A stretch of DNA of 32,792 nucleotides. Origin: Eubacterium sp. (lineage in GTDB: Bacteria; Bacillota; Clostridia; Oscillospirales; Acutalibacteraceae). Of the stretch, positions 16,239 through 24,409 are shown in pieces (within the stretch, counting starts at the first letter, position 1; each line of letters opens with the position of its first letter). The position numbers were made by a program, and so were the translations under genes. The stretch spans positions 1 to 32,792 of the forward strand of contig JALEZT010000036.1 of NCBI GenBank assembly GCA_022772725.1, written 5' to 3'. Below the pieces are notes generated by a model, which saw nothing but the letters and a program-made list of their open reading frames with translations, did not search any database and had not been told where the DNA came from.

Positions 16239-17279
16239 TCACCATTTATTATGAACTCTTTCGGCAAAAACAAGCCTGTTTTCAATTTTAATTTCCGTTG
16301 AATCGTCAAGAATTGCCGTTCCGGACATAAGGCCGAAAACCTGGTGCGGAATCATACATATCAATTTAAGGTCAAGCGGCGACTGCCTGTCAATAATCGG
16401 CTTAAAGGTCATTTCAAATCTGCCGTCGGAGGAGGTAAAGGTCCATTCGTCCGTGTATTGATATTCGCCGTTTTTCATCGGAATATTAAAGGTTATATCT
16501 TCAAGCTTGTGCGATTTACCGTTATAAAAAAGCATATTCTCGCTTGCGGCGGAGGTGTTGCCGAAGCCGTATCCAATGTTAAAGCCAAAGCGACTGCCGT
16601 CGTCAAGAATCATCTGACCCGAGCCCCAGTACCAAGTATTGTCGTAGGTCCAAACACCGCGTCCCCAGTCAAGCGTTGCAAGCGCCTTGTTTTTCTCGTT
16701 GAATTCGTATCTTTTGCCGTCAAATTCAAAAAAGCCGTTTGCTCGCATACAGTTGATTTTTTGGTTGTAATAAAAATGCTTATCCTTGTCAAAGGGGGTT
16801 GCAATAACCATGCTTTCCTCGGGCATATCGGTTAAGGTAATGTCAAAAACAAGGCATTTCTTTGTGTTGCAGTAATTGTCATAAGAGCCGTAAAGCCTGC
16901 GCTCTCTGCCGTTGTTAAGGAAATTCATATCGGCTGTGCCAACCTTGGCGCGAATGTCTCCCGCCTCGCTCGTCGGCGGCAGGTTTAATTTGCCAAGAGG
17001 AAGCAAGCCGATTTCGGAATCATTCATTTGAGTGGGCTTTTCGCCGAATTGAAGGAAGGAAACGGAAAGGCAGCTAACATATCCTGCGTCGGAAATTGTC
17101 AGGCAAAGTCCGTAATCCTGCGTACCTATGTAGTAATAATCCCATTCCTTAATTCTGATTTTCGGCGCGGTAATATCGTTTCGGTTGTATTGCCAAAGAA
17201 GCTTTTTTGCAAAGCCCGGCTCGGCAATGTTGCCGTTTGAATCAAGAAGCCTCTGCTTCGCCGTTATTTCGTGCTGCAT
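16239..17279 (-). CDS. DUF2804 domain protein
   Basis: A 346-aa protein matching the DUF2804 layout: an N-terminal MQHEITAKQRLLD and EPGFAKK, then a Trp/Tyr-rich beta protein with KEWDYYYIG, LDWGRGVWTYDNTWYWGSG and GFNIGYGFG. It has no signal peptide or membrane segment. Function is unknown; the fold resembles AttH/lipocalin-like or hydroxyneurosporene-synthase-type beta barrels, which suggests binding of a hydrophobic molecule (inference). GAGAGGGG lies upstream of the ATG, within the 17-bp gap after the glycosylase gene, so the two are co-transcribed. Confidence 0.85.
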   Translation of the reverse strand: MQHEITAKQRLLDSNGNIAEPGFAKKLLWQYNRNDITAPKIRIKEWDYYYIGTQDYGLCLTISDAGYVSCLSVSFLQFGEKPTQMNDSEIGLLPLGKLNLPPTSEAGDIRAKVGTADMNFLNNGRERRLYGSYDNYCNTKKCLVFDITLTDMPEESMVIATPFDKDKHFYYNQKINCMRANGFFEFDGKRYEFNEKNKALATLDWGRGVWTYDNTWYWGSGQMILDDGSRFGFNIGYGFGNTSAASENMLFYNGKSHKLEDITFNIPMKNGEYQYTDEWTFTSSDGRFEMTFKPIIDRQSPLDLKLICMIPHQVFGLMSGTAILDDSTEIKIENRLVFAERVHNKW

Positions 17280-17296
17280 AAAAGCACCCCTCTCTT

Positions 17297-17791
17297 TTAA
17301 AGATAATTTTTAATAATTTTGTATTCGTCAATAAGTGCGTCAAGCCCGAAGCGCGCGTTTGCAGGGCTTGTTGAAGGCAGACAGATTGCCTCAATTCCCG
17401 TCTTTTCCTGCTGAAAGCGGCAGTAGTATTTGTATGCCGTTTTGCCGGTTGTGAATATCGCTTTTATATCTGCCGTGTCGGTAATAACACTTAAATCGTT
17501 AGGCGTTTCGTTTTTAACGGAGCAGTCAGAGGCACCGATAATATCGCATTGCGCAAGGGTGTCCCAAAGCGCAATTTTGTTTTTAAGCAAAAGGGAAGCT
17601 CGCTCGCCGTTTGTTGTCGGCAACGGCTCTCCAAGCACGGTGCTGATAACCCTCCAAAAGCGGTTTTGCGGATGCATATAATAAAATCCGTTTTCCCTCG
17701 ATTTCGGCGAGGGCATTGTTCCCAAAATCAGCACCCTGCTTTCAGCGTTGAAAACGGGCGGAATGCCGTGTTCAATATGTTCGTATCTCAT
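17297..17791 (-). CDS. DNA glycosylase of the uracil-DNA glycosylase superfamily (hypoxanthine/HDG-like)
   Basis: A 164-aa single-domain enzyme. LILGTMPSPKSRENGFYYM (the nucleic acid-binding and active-site loop region) followed by HPQNRFWRV, then LLLKNKIALWDTL, and a C-terminal LPSTSPANAR motif equivalent to the UDG leucine-loop motif. This set matches the family 6 / DNA-deoxyinosine glycosylases that remove hypoxanthine from deaminated DNA. Length is normal. It is the first gene of a two-gene - strand operon with the DUF2804 protein. Confidence 0.85.
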   Translation of the reverse strand: MRYEHIEHGIPPVFNAESRVLILGTMPSPKSRENGFYYMHPQNRFWRVISTVLGEPLPTTNGERASLLLKNKIALWDTLAQCDIIGASDCSVKNETPNDLSVITDTADIKAIFTTGKTAYKYYCRFQQEKTGIEAICLPSTSPANARFGLDALIDEYKIIKNYL

Positions 17792-17871
17792 AATTTGATA
17801 TTATCACAAAGGCGGTAAAAATAAAAGAATTTTTCTAAAAATAAAAACTGAAAATAAAATAAAAAAAGATA

Positions 17872-17900
17872 TTGACATTGCAATAATTAAGTGATATTAT
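17872..17900 (+). promoter_or_regulatory. Promoter of tRNA-Asn
   Basis: A perfect TTGACA (17872-17877), a 17-bp spacer and TATTAT (17895-17900), ending 19 bases before the mature tRNA 5' end. Confidence 0.85.
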
Positions 17901-17919
17901 ATTAAAGCAATTGAGACAT

Positions 17920-17995
17920 TCCTCAATAGCTCAGTCGGTAGAGCATGCGGCTGTTAACCGCAGGGTCGTTGGTTCGAGTCCAACTTGGGGAGCCA
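17920..17995 (+). tRNA. tRNA-Asn (anticodon GUU)
   Basis: A 76-nt cloverleaf. The acceptor TCCTCAA (17920-17926) pairs with TTGGGGA (17985-17991, one T-G). The D arm contains AGCTCAGTCGGTAGAGC, the anticodon arm is TGCGG-CTGTTAA-CCGCA with anticodon GTT, and the T arm has GGTTCGAGTCC. The discriminator is G and the CCA is encoded. It is a single gene with its own promoter and terminator. Confidence 0.97.
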
Positions 17996-18003
17996 AAAGA
18001 AAA

Positions 18004-18034
18004 GCACTTCTTCGGAAGTGCTTTTTCTTTTTAT
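18004..18034 (+). terminator. Terminator after tRNA-Asn
   Basis: GCACTTC-TTCG-GAAGTGC (18004-18021), a 7-bp stem with a UUCG tetraloop, followed by TTTTTCTTTTT. Confidence 0.92.
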
Positions 18035-18125
18035 TGCCATAACAATAAGTCAAAAATTATATAAGCGTTAAAATTAAAAAAATGAAGCCTCTGTATTATG
18101 CAAAATGATATATATTAAAATGATG

Positions 18126-18160
18126 AAAGCACCTGACTCAAAAATGCAATCAGGTGCTTT
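18126..18160 (-). terminator. Hairpin downstream of the 2H-like gene
   Basis: AAAGCACCTGA (18126-18136) pairs perfectly with TCAGGTGCTTT (18150-18160). It lies 50 bases past the - strand stop at 18211. The T-tract on the - strand is poor, so its strength is uncertain. Confidence 0.5.
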
Positions 18161-18210
18161 GATTTTGATAAATTAATTTTACTTTTTAATTAACACAGCT
18201 AAAAAGAGTG

Positions 18211-18633
18211 TTATTCCGAAGCGAATGTAATAACATCTCCGGAGCTTGCATATCCGCCGTATATTCCTTCAATTTCAATCGGCTCAACGGCATTGAAAAT
18301 CAGATTTCTTGTGTTAACGGGTTTTCCGTTGGTGCTGACGGATAGTGTAATATGAGGAACAGGAATGTTTTTAATCATTTTTACGATTTCAGAATCGTTT
18401 GAATAAAGCTCAACCTTAACACCCTCGTTATCTTCGTTATATCCGTATCCTGTTATTATAATTTTGATTTTTTTACCGAAAAGTGATTCATCAACACTTT
18501 CGGGCTTGTAAGCAAAGGTTATATGCGGGTTGCGTATTTGCCTGGATAAACTAACCTTTCTTATTGAATTAACTTTTTTTTGAAGATCATGATAATTTAT
18601 AAAGCAACCTACATAAATAAAATTGTGTTTCAT
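18211..18633 (-). CDS. Putative 2H-superfamily phosphoesterase-like protein
   Basis: A 140-aa protein with two HxT motifs in matching beta-strand contexts: NPHITFAY (HIT at 37-39) and VPHITLSV (HIT at 94-96). Paired HxT/S motifs are the signature of 2H phosphoesterases (LigT, CPDase, tRNA-ligase phosphodiesterase domain), which open 2',3'-cyclic phosphates or nucleotides. The N-terminal FIYVGCFINYHDL and the closing IEGIYGG fit a small alpha/beta fold. The family assignment rests only on these motifs. AGGAGGG precedes the ATG. It is 116 bp downstream of the membrane protein gene on the same strand; a TATAAT at 18655-18660 (- strand) could give it its own promoter, but the -35 is poor. Confidence 0.55.
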   Translation of the reverse strand: MKHNFIYVGCFINYHDLQKKVNSIRKVSLSRQIRNPHITFAYKPESVDESLFGKKIKIIITGYGYNEDNEGVKVELYSNDSEIVKMIKNIPVPHITLSVSTNGKPVNTRNLIFNAVEPIEIEGIYGGYASSGDVITFASE

Positions 18634-18749
18634 TTTGCCCTCCTGTTCATAAGTATTATAGGCAATTATTTAGAATTTTATTACCGTTGCCCTAAGACGA
18701 TGAAAAGCAATCGGAAACGTGTTTGAAATTTGCAGGCTTGGGTTGTTCT

Positions 18750-20105
18750 TCATTGCTTATGGTTTTTTGACGAGCTTCTTTTTGACTTGAATAAATTTTT
18801 AAAAACAAAGGCAACGGTTACGGTTATTCCCAATATGCAACATATTTGGATTACTTTTATTCCTATGCCTCCTAAAAACCATCCGAAAAAGGACTGAACA
18901 AAATCGAAGCTATCCACAAGTGCGGAAAAGAAGCTTAAAACAGAAAGCATAAGCAACGCCTTGTTAACATTGTCGTCTCTCTTTTTCTGTTCATTTTCTG
19001 CCGTTTCCCTTCTGATTTCGCCCAACGAAACAAGCGGCTCATGAACATCCTCATACATTTTTTTTAACGAAAATGCCTGAGCCATTCTATCATAAAGATT
19101 TTGATATTGCGGAACCTCCGTAATACAGGAGAAAACAAAATCGGTTTCAAATTCATATAGCTGATGGCGATATGTTTCAAGCGTTTCTAAGTTGTTGTAT
19201 GTTCCAATGCCTATTTTAGTTAAGAACATATACAAAACATATTTTTGATGAAGCAACAGTACATACATAAATAGGTATTGGGCATTAAAGTTTTCGTAAA
19301 AGGTTGAGCGAAGGAATTTTCCCCGTCCCATATCCGGACATGCAAGGCAAACGGCAGCCTCAGAAGATATTCCCCAAACTGTATCATTAGATGGAATATA
19401 GGTTTGTTCTTCGTCAAGCTTTTCATTTTCAACGTAAAGATAGCCGTCACTGTAGCATCGCTTTAAATAATAAAGCTCTTTTTTGTAGCTTTCCTGAGGT
19501 GCAACCTCAATATATGTAAGCAGATTGGCTCTTTCGGTAGTTGGGTTTGCATAATAAAAGTAATTCATTTCGGTTATATGAGAGAACTTTTTTGTAATGC
19601 TTTTTGATATTTCAAGCATCGTGGTGCAGGGTGCATCTTTGAAATCGAGACAAATATTTTCTCTTGAAACCTTTTTTAAATAATATTGAGCATTTGAAAT
19701 CCAAAACGGATCGTTTTTCTCAAAATATATTTTAAAAGCAAATATGCCGACTGTTGTGCTGAAACAGTATAATTGTATGCTTAAAATTTTAAAACGATAC
19801 TCCTCTTCTCTTTGCTTTGATTTACCCTCCTCAACAATTTCCTTGGTTGTAAACCAGTCGTCTTTCGTTGCAAGATTCAATTCGTTTCTGGCATAGTCGG
19901 TTACTTCATAATGAAAGCACTGGCAGGACTCTTTATCATTACTGTTAATTTTATCGGAAACATATTTGAGCATATAGAGAATTTTATCGTTTGTTTTTTT
20001 AAGAAGTATACTTTTGTCAAATTCATCAATAAGGCGTTTGAAATCAGCCGGATCAGAAAAATTAAACGGAATAAAAATGTAAGATGTATTTTTCAAATAG
20101 TCCAT
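18750..20105 (-). CDS. Unknown protein with two C-terminal membrane segments (CorA-like topology)
   Basis: A 451-aa protein I cannot assign. Residues 1 to about 375 are soluble and rich in aromatic and charged residues. The section from about 300 to 375 is long and helical (YRHQLYEFETDF, then YDRMAQAFSLKKMYEDVHEP) and leads into two hydrophobic helices near 380-405 and 414-436 separated by GWFLGG, ending in a basic tail. Cytosolic domain, long helix, two terminal TM helices is the CorA-type plan, but the GMN signature of CorA is absent, so transport is not claimed. The start at 20105 follows a GGAGGGGAA-like site on the - strand and a near-consensus promoter. Confidence 0.6.
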   Translation of the reverse strand: MDYLKNTSYIFIPFNFSDPADFKRLIDEFDKSILLKKTNDKILYMLKYVSDKINSNDKESCQCFHYEVTDYARNELNLATKDDWFTTKEIVEEGKSKQREEEYRFKILSIQLYCFSTTVGIFAFKIYFEKNDPFWISNAQYYLKKVSRENICLDFKDAPCTTMLEISKSITKKFSHITEMNYFYYANPTTERANLLTYIEVAPQESYKKELYYLKRCYSDGYLYVENEKLDEEQTYIPSNDTVWGISSEAAVCLACPDMGRGKFLRSTFYENFNAQYLFMYVLLLHQKYVLYMFLTKIGIGTYNNLETLETYRHQLYEFETDFVFSCITEVPQYQNLYDRMAQAFSLKKMYEDVHEPLVSLGEIRRETAENEQKKRDDNVNKALLMLSVLSFFSALVDSFDFVQSFFGWFLGGIGIKVIQICCILGITVTVAFVFKNLFKSKRSSSKNHKQ

Positions 20106-20178
20106 AATTCCCCTCCGAACATAAAAGAAACCGCACAGATGTTGATTTGTGAAAGATTACTTTTATATCAATATATTA

Positions 20179-20207
20179 ATTTTACAAACAGTTTCTGTTT
20201 TTGTCAA
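20179..20207 (-). promoter_or_regulatory. Promoter of the two-gene - strand unit
   Basis: Read on the - strand: TTGACA (20202-20207), a 17-bp spacer and TAAAAT (20179-20184). It drives the 451-aa protein and probably the 2H-like gene. Confidence 0.7.
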
Positions 20208-20312
20208 TTGCTAAAAAACATATACAATAGGCGGGCGGTTGGCTTTTAAAACCAAAGCTGTTTTTCTTTGTGATTTTTCACCACGCAAAAGTAGTCCGTT
20301 GCCTAACAAATA

Positions 20313-20341
20313 TTGTAAATAAAATGAGAATTTAGTAAAAT
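20313..20341 (+). promoter_or_regulatory. Putative promoter of the + strand cluster
   Basis: TTGTAA (20313-20318), a 17-bp spacer and TAAAAT (20336-20341), about 60 bases before the channel start. The 20106-20402 divergent gap holds this, the - strand promoter and AT-rich DNA, with no gene. Confidence 0.45.
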
Positions 20342-20402
20342 TTTTAAGTAATTATTATATTTAAAATATGAACTTCACAACAAAAAGTAACGGAGAATTT
20401 TT

Positions 20403-22394
20403 ATGGATCGATTTAAACGATGGATTTCCACAAAAGCATATAAAAGAATAAAGTTGTTTATTTTTGTGTTTATCGTTCTGTTCAATATACTTGCCATTTT
20501 TGTTGGAGGCTTGCTTCTTCATTTGGCATCGCCGGAATCCTTTAAAACAGTTGCCGCGGGCATGTGGCAGATTTTCACCGATATTTTAGATCCCGGTTTT
20601 TTAAGCAGTCACGCCCAAACATCCGCGGGCGGAACAACCTTTACGAAATCGGTTGAAGTTGTTGTTATTCTTGTTTGCATGGTAACCTTTACGGGCGCAA
20701 TCATAGGTTACATTTCAAATATGATAACATCAATAATTGAGAATTCAGTCGGCGGTCCGAAAAGAATGTATCTTAAAGACCATATTCTTATCCTTAATTG
20801 GAACAACAGAGCGGCCGGAATTATATCCGAATATTTATATACCGAGCTTTGCGAAGATGTTGTTGTGTTGACCACAAATGACAGAAACGAAGTTATCAAA
20901 GAAATTGAAGACAGCATTTTTGAAAGCGGATACGGAAAAAATCAGCGGCATGTTAATTTCGTGGTTAAGCAGGGAGAGCCGTTTTCTTATTCCGAGCTTG
21001 ATGCAATCTGCGTTAAACAGGCAAGAACAATCATTGTTTTATCGGATAAAAATCCGGAAGACGGAGAATTAAGAACTCTGAAAACAGTTATGATGGTTTC
21101 GCAAATGAACAGCCATAGAAATAATTGTTCTATTGTAGTTGAAACAGACAGCCAAAATATATATGAGCTTGTTGGAAGAATCAAAGAGAATAATTCAAAT
21201 GAAATAATACCGGCTTATCTTAATAAGCTTCTTGGAAAGCTGCTTGCTCAAACAGCTCTTCAACCAAAGCTCAATATTGTTTTTGCCGAGCTGTTTTCGC
21301 ATGGCGGCAATGAATTTTATCATATTCCGTTTGAAAGGCTTGAAGGTATTCGTTCCGATATGAGCGAAGAAGAAATTATTAACGAATATTTTAAAAGATA
21401 TAACAGAGCAATTCCTCTTACAACATCAAGAAGCTTTGATTCCGATAATTCCGAAAAACTGTTTTTGCTTTCGGGTAAAAAATCCCATGTTTTGAATTGC
21501 AGAGAAAAAGAATTAAATGACGGCAACATAAAGCATATTGAGTTTAAGGAAGAATATGTTGTCCCGAAAAAGATAATTGTTCTGTTGGGCAGCAACAGTA
21601 AAATGAAATACATCATAAACAGCTTTAAAGCCTATATTTCAAATTACGGGGAAGACAAGCTGACCGTATATCTGGTTGATGTTGAAGCTCATCTGAAAAA
21701 TATTCCCGACCATCCGTGCTTTAATAAAATATGTATCTCAGACAGATATGACGTTCTTGAAATCAGGAGGGTTATTAATTCGTTTGATTTGAGAGAAATA
21801 GACACTATTGTAATCCTGTCTGACGATATGGTTTCATCTGCGGAATATGATTCGGGCGCACTTATTTCATTAATTGATATTAACCGTGAAATTGATAAAA
21901 TTGAAAAATCCGAACGACCGGAAATTATTGTTGAAATATTGAATCCGAAAAATCACGAGATTGTCCAGCAATACAACATTGATAATGTTATTGTAAGTAA
22001 CAAATATATCAGTTCTATGGTTGCACAGCTTGGAGACGATAGCTCAATTTATGAGCTTATATATGATATATTAACCTTTGATAATGAGCTTGATGATTTT
22101 GAGCAGGTTTATTCGTCTAATAAAGAAAGTAAAGAGCTTTACATAAAACGATGCGGTGATTATTTCAAGGAAAGACAATGCTTTGATTCAATCGCGCAGC
22201 TGGTGTATTCAATATATATCAGCAGCGGGAAAACTCAAATACCGATCGGTGTAATATACGCAGATTCAAGTAAAAATAAGGGCTCGGTTGAGATGTTTGA
22301 AAGAACATATACCTTCCCCGATGATATTGATACAGAAAGAAAAATTGAACTTTGCGATGATGATTGTTTGATTATTTTTGCAAGTGATTTTTAG
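20403..22394 (+). CDS. CASTOR/POLLUX-type putative ion channel with RCK-like domains
   Basis: A 663-aa membrane protein. TM1 is at about 17-41, a pore-helix-like segment at 50-65 (AAGMWQIFTDILDPG) and TM2 at 84-109, then a cytoplasmic Rossmann/RCK-type domain starting KDHILILNWNNRAAGI (125-140) and a second one near residue 390 (KKIIVLLGSNSKMKYI). The HILILNWN strand and the GGPKRMYLKDH linker are typical of CASTOR/POLLUX relatives, cation channels gated by ligands through the RCK ring. The first Rossmann loop lacks the GxGxxG of K+ channels, as in that family. ACGGAGAA precedes the ATG. It is the first gene of the + strand cluster and the next gene follows 8 bp after the stop. Confidence 0.8.
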   Translation: MDRFKRWISTKAYKRIKLFIFVFIVLFNILAIFVGGLLLHLASPESFKTVAAGMWQIFTDILDPGFLSSHAQTSAGGTTFTKSVEVVVILVCMVTFTGAIIGYISNMITSIIENSVGGPKRMYLKDHILILNWNNRAAGIISEYLYTELCEDVVVLTTNDRNEVIKEIEDSIFESGYGKNQRHVNFVVKQGEPFSYSELDAICVKQARTIIVLSDKNPEDGELRTLKTVMMVSQMNSHRNNCSIVVETDSQNIYELVGRIKENNSNEIIPAYLNKLLGKLLAQTALQPKLNIVFAELFSHGGNEFYHIPFERLEGIRSDMSEEEIINEYFKRYNRAIPLTTSRSFDSDNSEKLFLLSGKKSHVLNCREKELNDGNIKHIEFKEEYVVPKKIIVLLGSNSKMKYIINSFKAYISNYGEDKLTVYLVDVEAHLKNIPDHPCFNKICISDRYDVLEIRRVINSFDLREIDTIVILSDDMVSSAEYDSGALISLIDINREIDKIEKSERPEIIVEILNPKNHEIVQQYNIDNVIVSNKYISSMVAQLGDDSSIYELIYDILTFDNELDDFEQVYSSNKESKELYIKRCGDYFKERQCFDSIAQLVYSIYISSGKTQIPIGVIYADSSKNKGSVEMFERTYTFPDDIDTERKIELCDDDCLIIFASDF

Positions 22395-22402
22395 GAGGCA
22401 TT

Positions 22403-22867
22403 ATGAAAGGTATTATTAAATTAGTTGTTGTGATAATTGTTGCGGCTTCTGCCGTCGGTATCGGAGTTACAGTTGTAAACAATGTTGTTGATTCCCCTAA
22501 AAAAACAATAGCCAAGATGGAAGAAGCGTATAATTCGCTTGATGTGGATGCATTTATTGAGTGCTATGACCCAACAGTTCAGGCAATTTATTCAGGTGCA
22601 AATTCTTTAATGGGTGAGTTTTTCGGAATGGACATAAGCGATATTGCCGCTTTGGCGCCGTTCCTTTCGGAATATGACGAGGATTTTGATGCTTCGGATT
22701 TCCCGAAAATATCAATAAAGGTTACGGATGTTGATAAAACCTCGGATACAACCGCAACAGTTTATTGCGATGTTGAGTATTCCAACGGCCAAGTTATGAC
22801 TAATGAAGAAATTGATATGGTAAAAATTGATGGAGAATGGTATATATCCGGTGAAGGATTGTTTTAA
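22403..22867 (+). CDS. Small anchored NTF2-like (DUF4878-like) protein
   Basis: A 154-aa protein with one N-terminal hydrophobic anchor (residues 4-26), then a compact domain: PKKTIAKMEEAYNSLDVDAFIECYDP, a hydrophobic helical middle, and the closing strands TATVYCDVEY...VKIDGEWYISGEG. Helix-rich start plus a curved sheet ending in DGEWY is the pattern of NTF2-like/DUF4878 lipoproteins. There is no lipobox Cys. The bulk should face outward. AGGAGG directly precedes the ATG, 8 bp after the channel stop, so it is co-translated with the channel and could be an accessory subunit (inference). Confidence 0.65.
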   Translation: MKGIIKLVVVIIVAASAVGIGVTVVNNVVDSPKKTIAKMEEAYNSLDVDAFIECYDPTVQAIYSGANSLMGEFFGMDISDIAALAPFLSEYDEDFDASDFPKISIKVTDVDKTSDTTATVYCDVEYSNGQVMTNEEIDMVKIDGEWYISGEGLF

Positions 22868-22911
22868 TTATTCCCGGTAAATAATAAATCGATACAAAGG
22901 AGAAAAAGAAT

Positions 22912-24039
22912 ATGGCTTTTTGCACAAAATGCGGAAGAAAGCTCGAGGAAGGCGAAATTTGCCACTGTCAGGACAATGCTGTTAATCAAAGCACGGCGAA
23001 CAACGGATTTGATCCGTATAGCGTTAAGTCTGAAAAATCGGGCGTTACACAAACGGAGAATGATGTCGTAATAAATATCGACACGGATAAAATCAAAGAA
23101 AACATTTCAGGTGTTAAAGATAATATAGTCGGCGCGCTTGATAAAATCGGCGCAGGCAGCTCTGAGGAAGACGGAACGGATGTTTATGAGCGCGGCAAGC
23201 TTATAGTGCCGGAATGTATTAGTGCCAATGATGGAGAGGTTCCGATAAAGCAGTATAATTTTGCAAAATTAAGAACAAGATTTATGTTTGCCAAAGCAGA
23301 AGGAAGGCTTCAAGTTACAAACAAAAGAGTGCTTTTCAGAGCAACAGGTAGATCAATAATGGGCAGAACCACTTTGCACGAAGAATTTGAGATAAACGAG
23401 ATTGCCGGCGTTGAAATAAGAAACAAATACGATTTCAGCTTTTTAAGCCTTCTCGGAGGACTTTTGCTCACAGCACTTTGCGGTGCTATCGGTGTTGGCG
23501 CGGCAATTCTTGCAATGCGCGCTAATTCTTCGGGCGCAATTTCGTTTTTTGAGATATTGGCAGTGATTTATAACCTTCTCGTTTTCGGCCTTTGTGTTGC
23601 GGCAACATACATATTTGCTAAAAGAAAATCCCAGGAGAAGTTTTATTCTGTAAGGCAGATACTTCTTGCTATCGGAGCTGGAGCTTGCGGAATGTATATA
23701 GATGGTTCGCGTTATGCTGATGGATTACCGAGTGAATTTCTTTTGTTCTCAACCATATTTATGGGAGTTTGCTGCTTAGTAAATGTTCTTTTGATTTCCT
23801 TTGTGCCTGATCTTGTTTGCCTCATAAAAACAAAGGGCGCAATTCCCGGAATCGAAATTCAAAGAGAAGCACAAATGGGATTGCTTTCCTTCCTGTTTAA
23901 AGGACAGCTTGATGAAAGAACAGGATTCTACGAGGTTTGTCCTTGGAAAGATACACAAATTGCAATTAAAGAACTCGGAACTATGATTGATGACATTCAA
24001 ACAATGGGCGATGCCGCAATTGAAAAATGGAAAAACTGA
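22912..24039 (+). CDS. Zinc-ribbon, PH-like, multi-TM membrane protein
   Basis: A 375-aa protein. It has an N-terminal zinc ribbon (FCTKCG, Cys 4 and 7; ICHC, Cys 18 and 20), then the motif GFDPYSVK (32-39), which is also present in the protein encoded at 27547-29070. An acidic linker leads to a PH/GRAM-like sheet at about 96-170 (GRLQVTNKRVLFRA, then EEFEINEIAGVEI), followed by about four hydrophobic helices (near 177-202, 211-235, 246-262, 275-298) and a cytoplasmic C-terminal tail. PH-like plus TM proteins of this sort often sense or organise membrane surfaces; no enzyme activity is visible. AAAGGAG lies before the ATG. A terminator-like hairpin follows. Confidence 0.65.
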   Translation: MAFCTKCGRKLEEGEICHCQDNAVNQSTANNGFDPYSVKSEKSGVTQTENDVVINIDTDKIKENISGVKDNIVGALDKIGAGSSEEDGTDVYERGKLIVPECISANDGEVPIKQYNFAKLRTRFMFAKAEGRLQVTNKRVLFRATGRSIMGRTTLHEEFEINEIAGVEIRNKYDFSFLSLLGGLLLTALCGAIGVGAAILAMRANSSGAISFFEILAVIYNLLVFGLCVAATYIFAKRKSQEKFYSVRQILLAIGAGACGMYIDGSRYADGLPSEFLLFSTIFMGVCCLVNVLLISFVPDLVCLIKTKGAIPGIEIQREAQMGLLSFLFKGQLDERTGFYEVCPWKDTQIAIKELGTMIDDIQTMGDAAIEKWKN

Positions 24040-24048
24040 ATCATCACG

Positions 24049-24084
24049 ATAAGGACACCAACGGTGTCCTTATTGCTGATTTTT
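24049..24084 (+). terminator. Terminator-like hairpin inside the cluster
   Basis: ATAAGGACACC (24049-24059) pairs perfectly with GGTGTCCTTAT (24063-24073); TTTTT follows at 24080-24084 after a 6-nt gap. It is probably a partial terminator or attenuator. Confidence 0.55.
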
Positions 24085-24118
24085 ATGAAAATTTTTAAGC
24101 GGAAGGCTGAGTGAAAAA

Positions 24119-24409
24119 ATGACTGAAAATATGCTGCGAAGCAAACTGAAAGAAATCTATTCCAATGAAAAAGATATAGATGTTGCCATATTCAAAATCA
24201 GTTTATTTAAGCCGGAATTAATCAAGGCTTTTGTTAACTATGTTGAAACAGGAGATATTCCCGAAATCAGTGTTGATGGCAACACTATCAGCTCTATATC
24301 GAAAAAAACCTTTAAGAGCTGTACCGAGGCGTTTTTCATCATGGATAAACTTATGAAGGATGAGGAATACAGGAAGCTATTTCCCGGTATGTCCTTCGGT
24401 AAAAAATGA
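24119..24409 (+). CDS. Small helical protein, partner of the downstream HExxH protein
   Basis: A 96-aa protein, not recognised. It is predicted mostly helical and soluble, with no Cys cluster or membrane segment; central residues DIPEISVDGNTISSISKKTF, then a Lys-rich end (FGKK). Its stop overlaps the start of the next gene as ATGA, the classic arrangement of coupled pairs such as chaperone-effector or regulator-enzyme. That it binds the downstream protein is inference. The nearest GGAAGG is about 12 bases before the ATG, a rather long spacing. Confidence 0.6.
   Translation: MTENMLRSKLKEIYSNEKDIDVAIFKISLFKPELIKAFVNYVETGDIPEISVDGNTISSISKKTFKSCTEAFFIMDKLMKDEEYRKLFPGMSFGKK

Noticed and set aside
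18750-20105. CorA magnesium transporter
   Set aside because: The topology is similar but there is no GMN signature after the first TM, so transport is not claimed.
19911-20249. 112-aa + strand frame at the divergent gap
   Set aside because: It is antisense to the 5' end and promoter of the 451-aa gene, without a ribosome site or recognisable motif.
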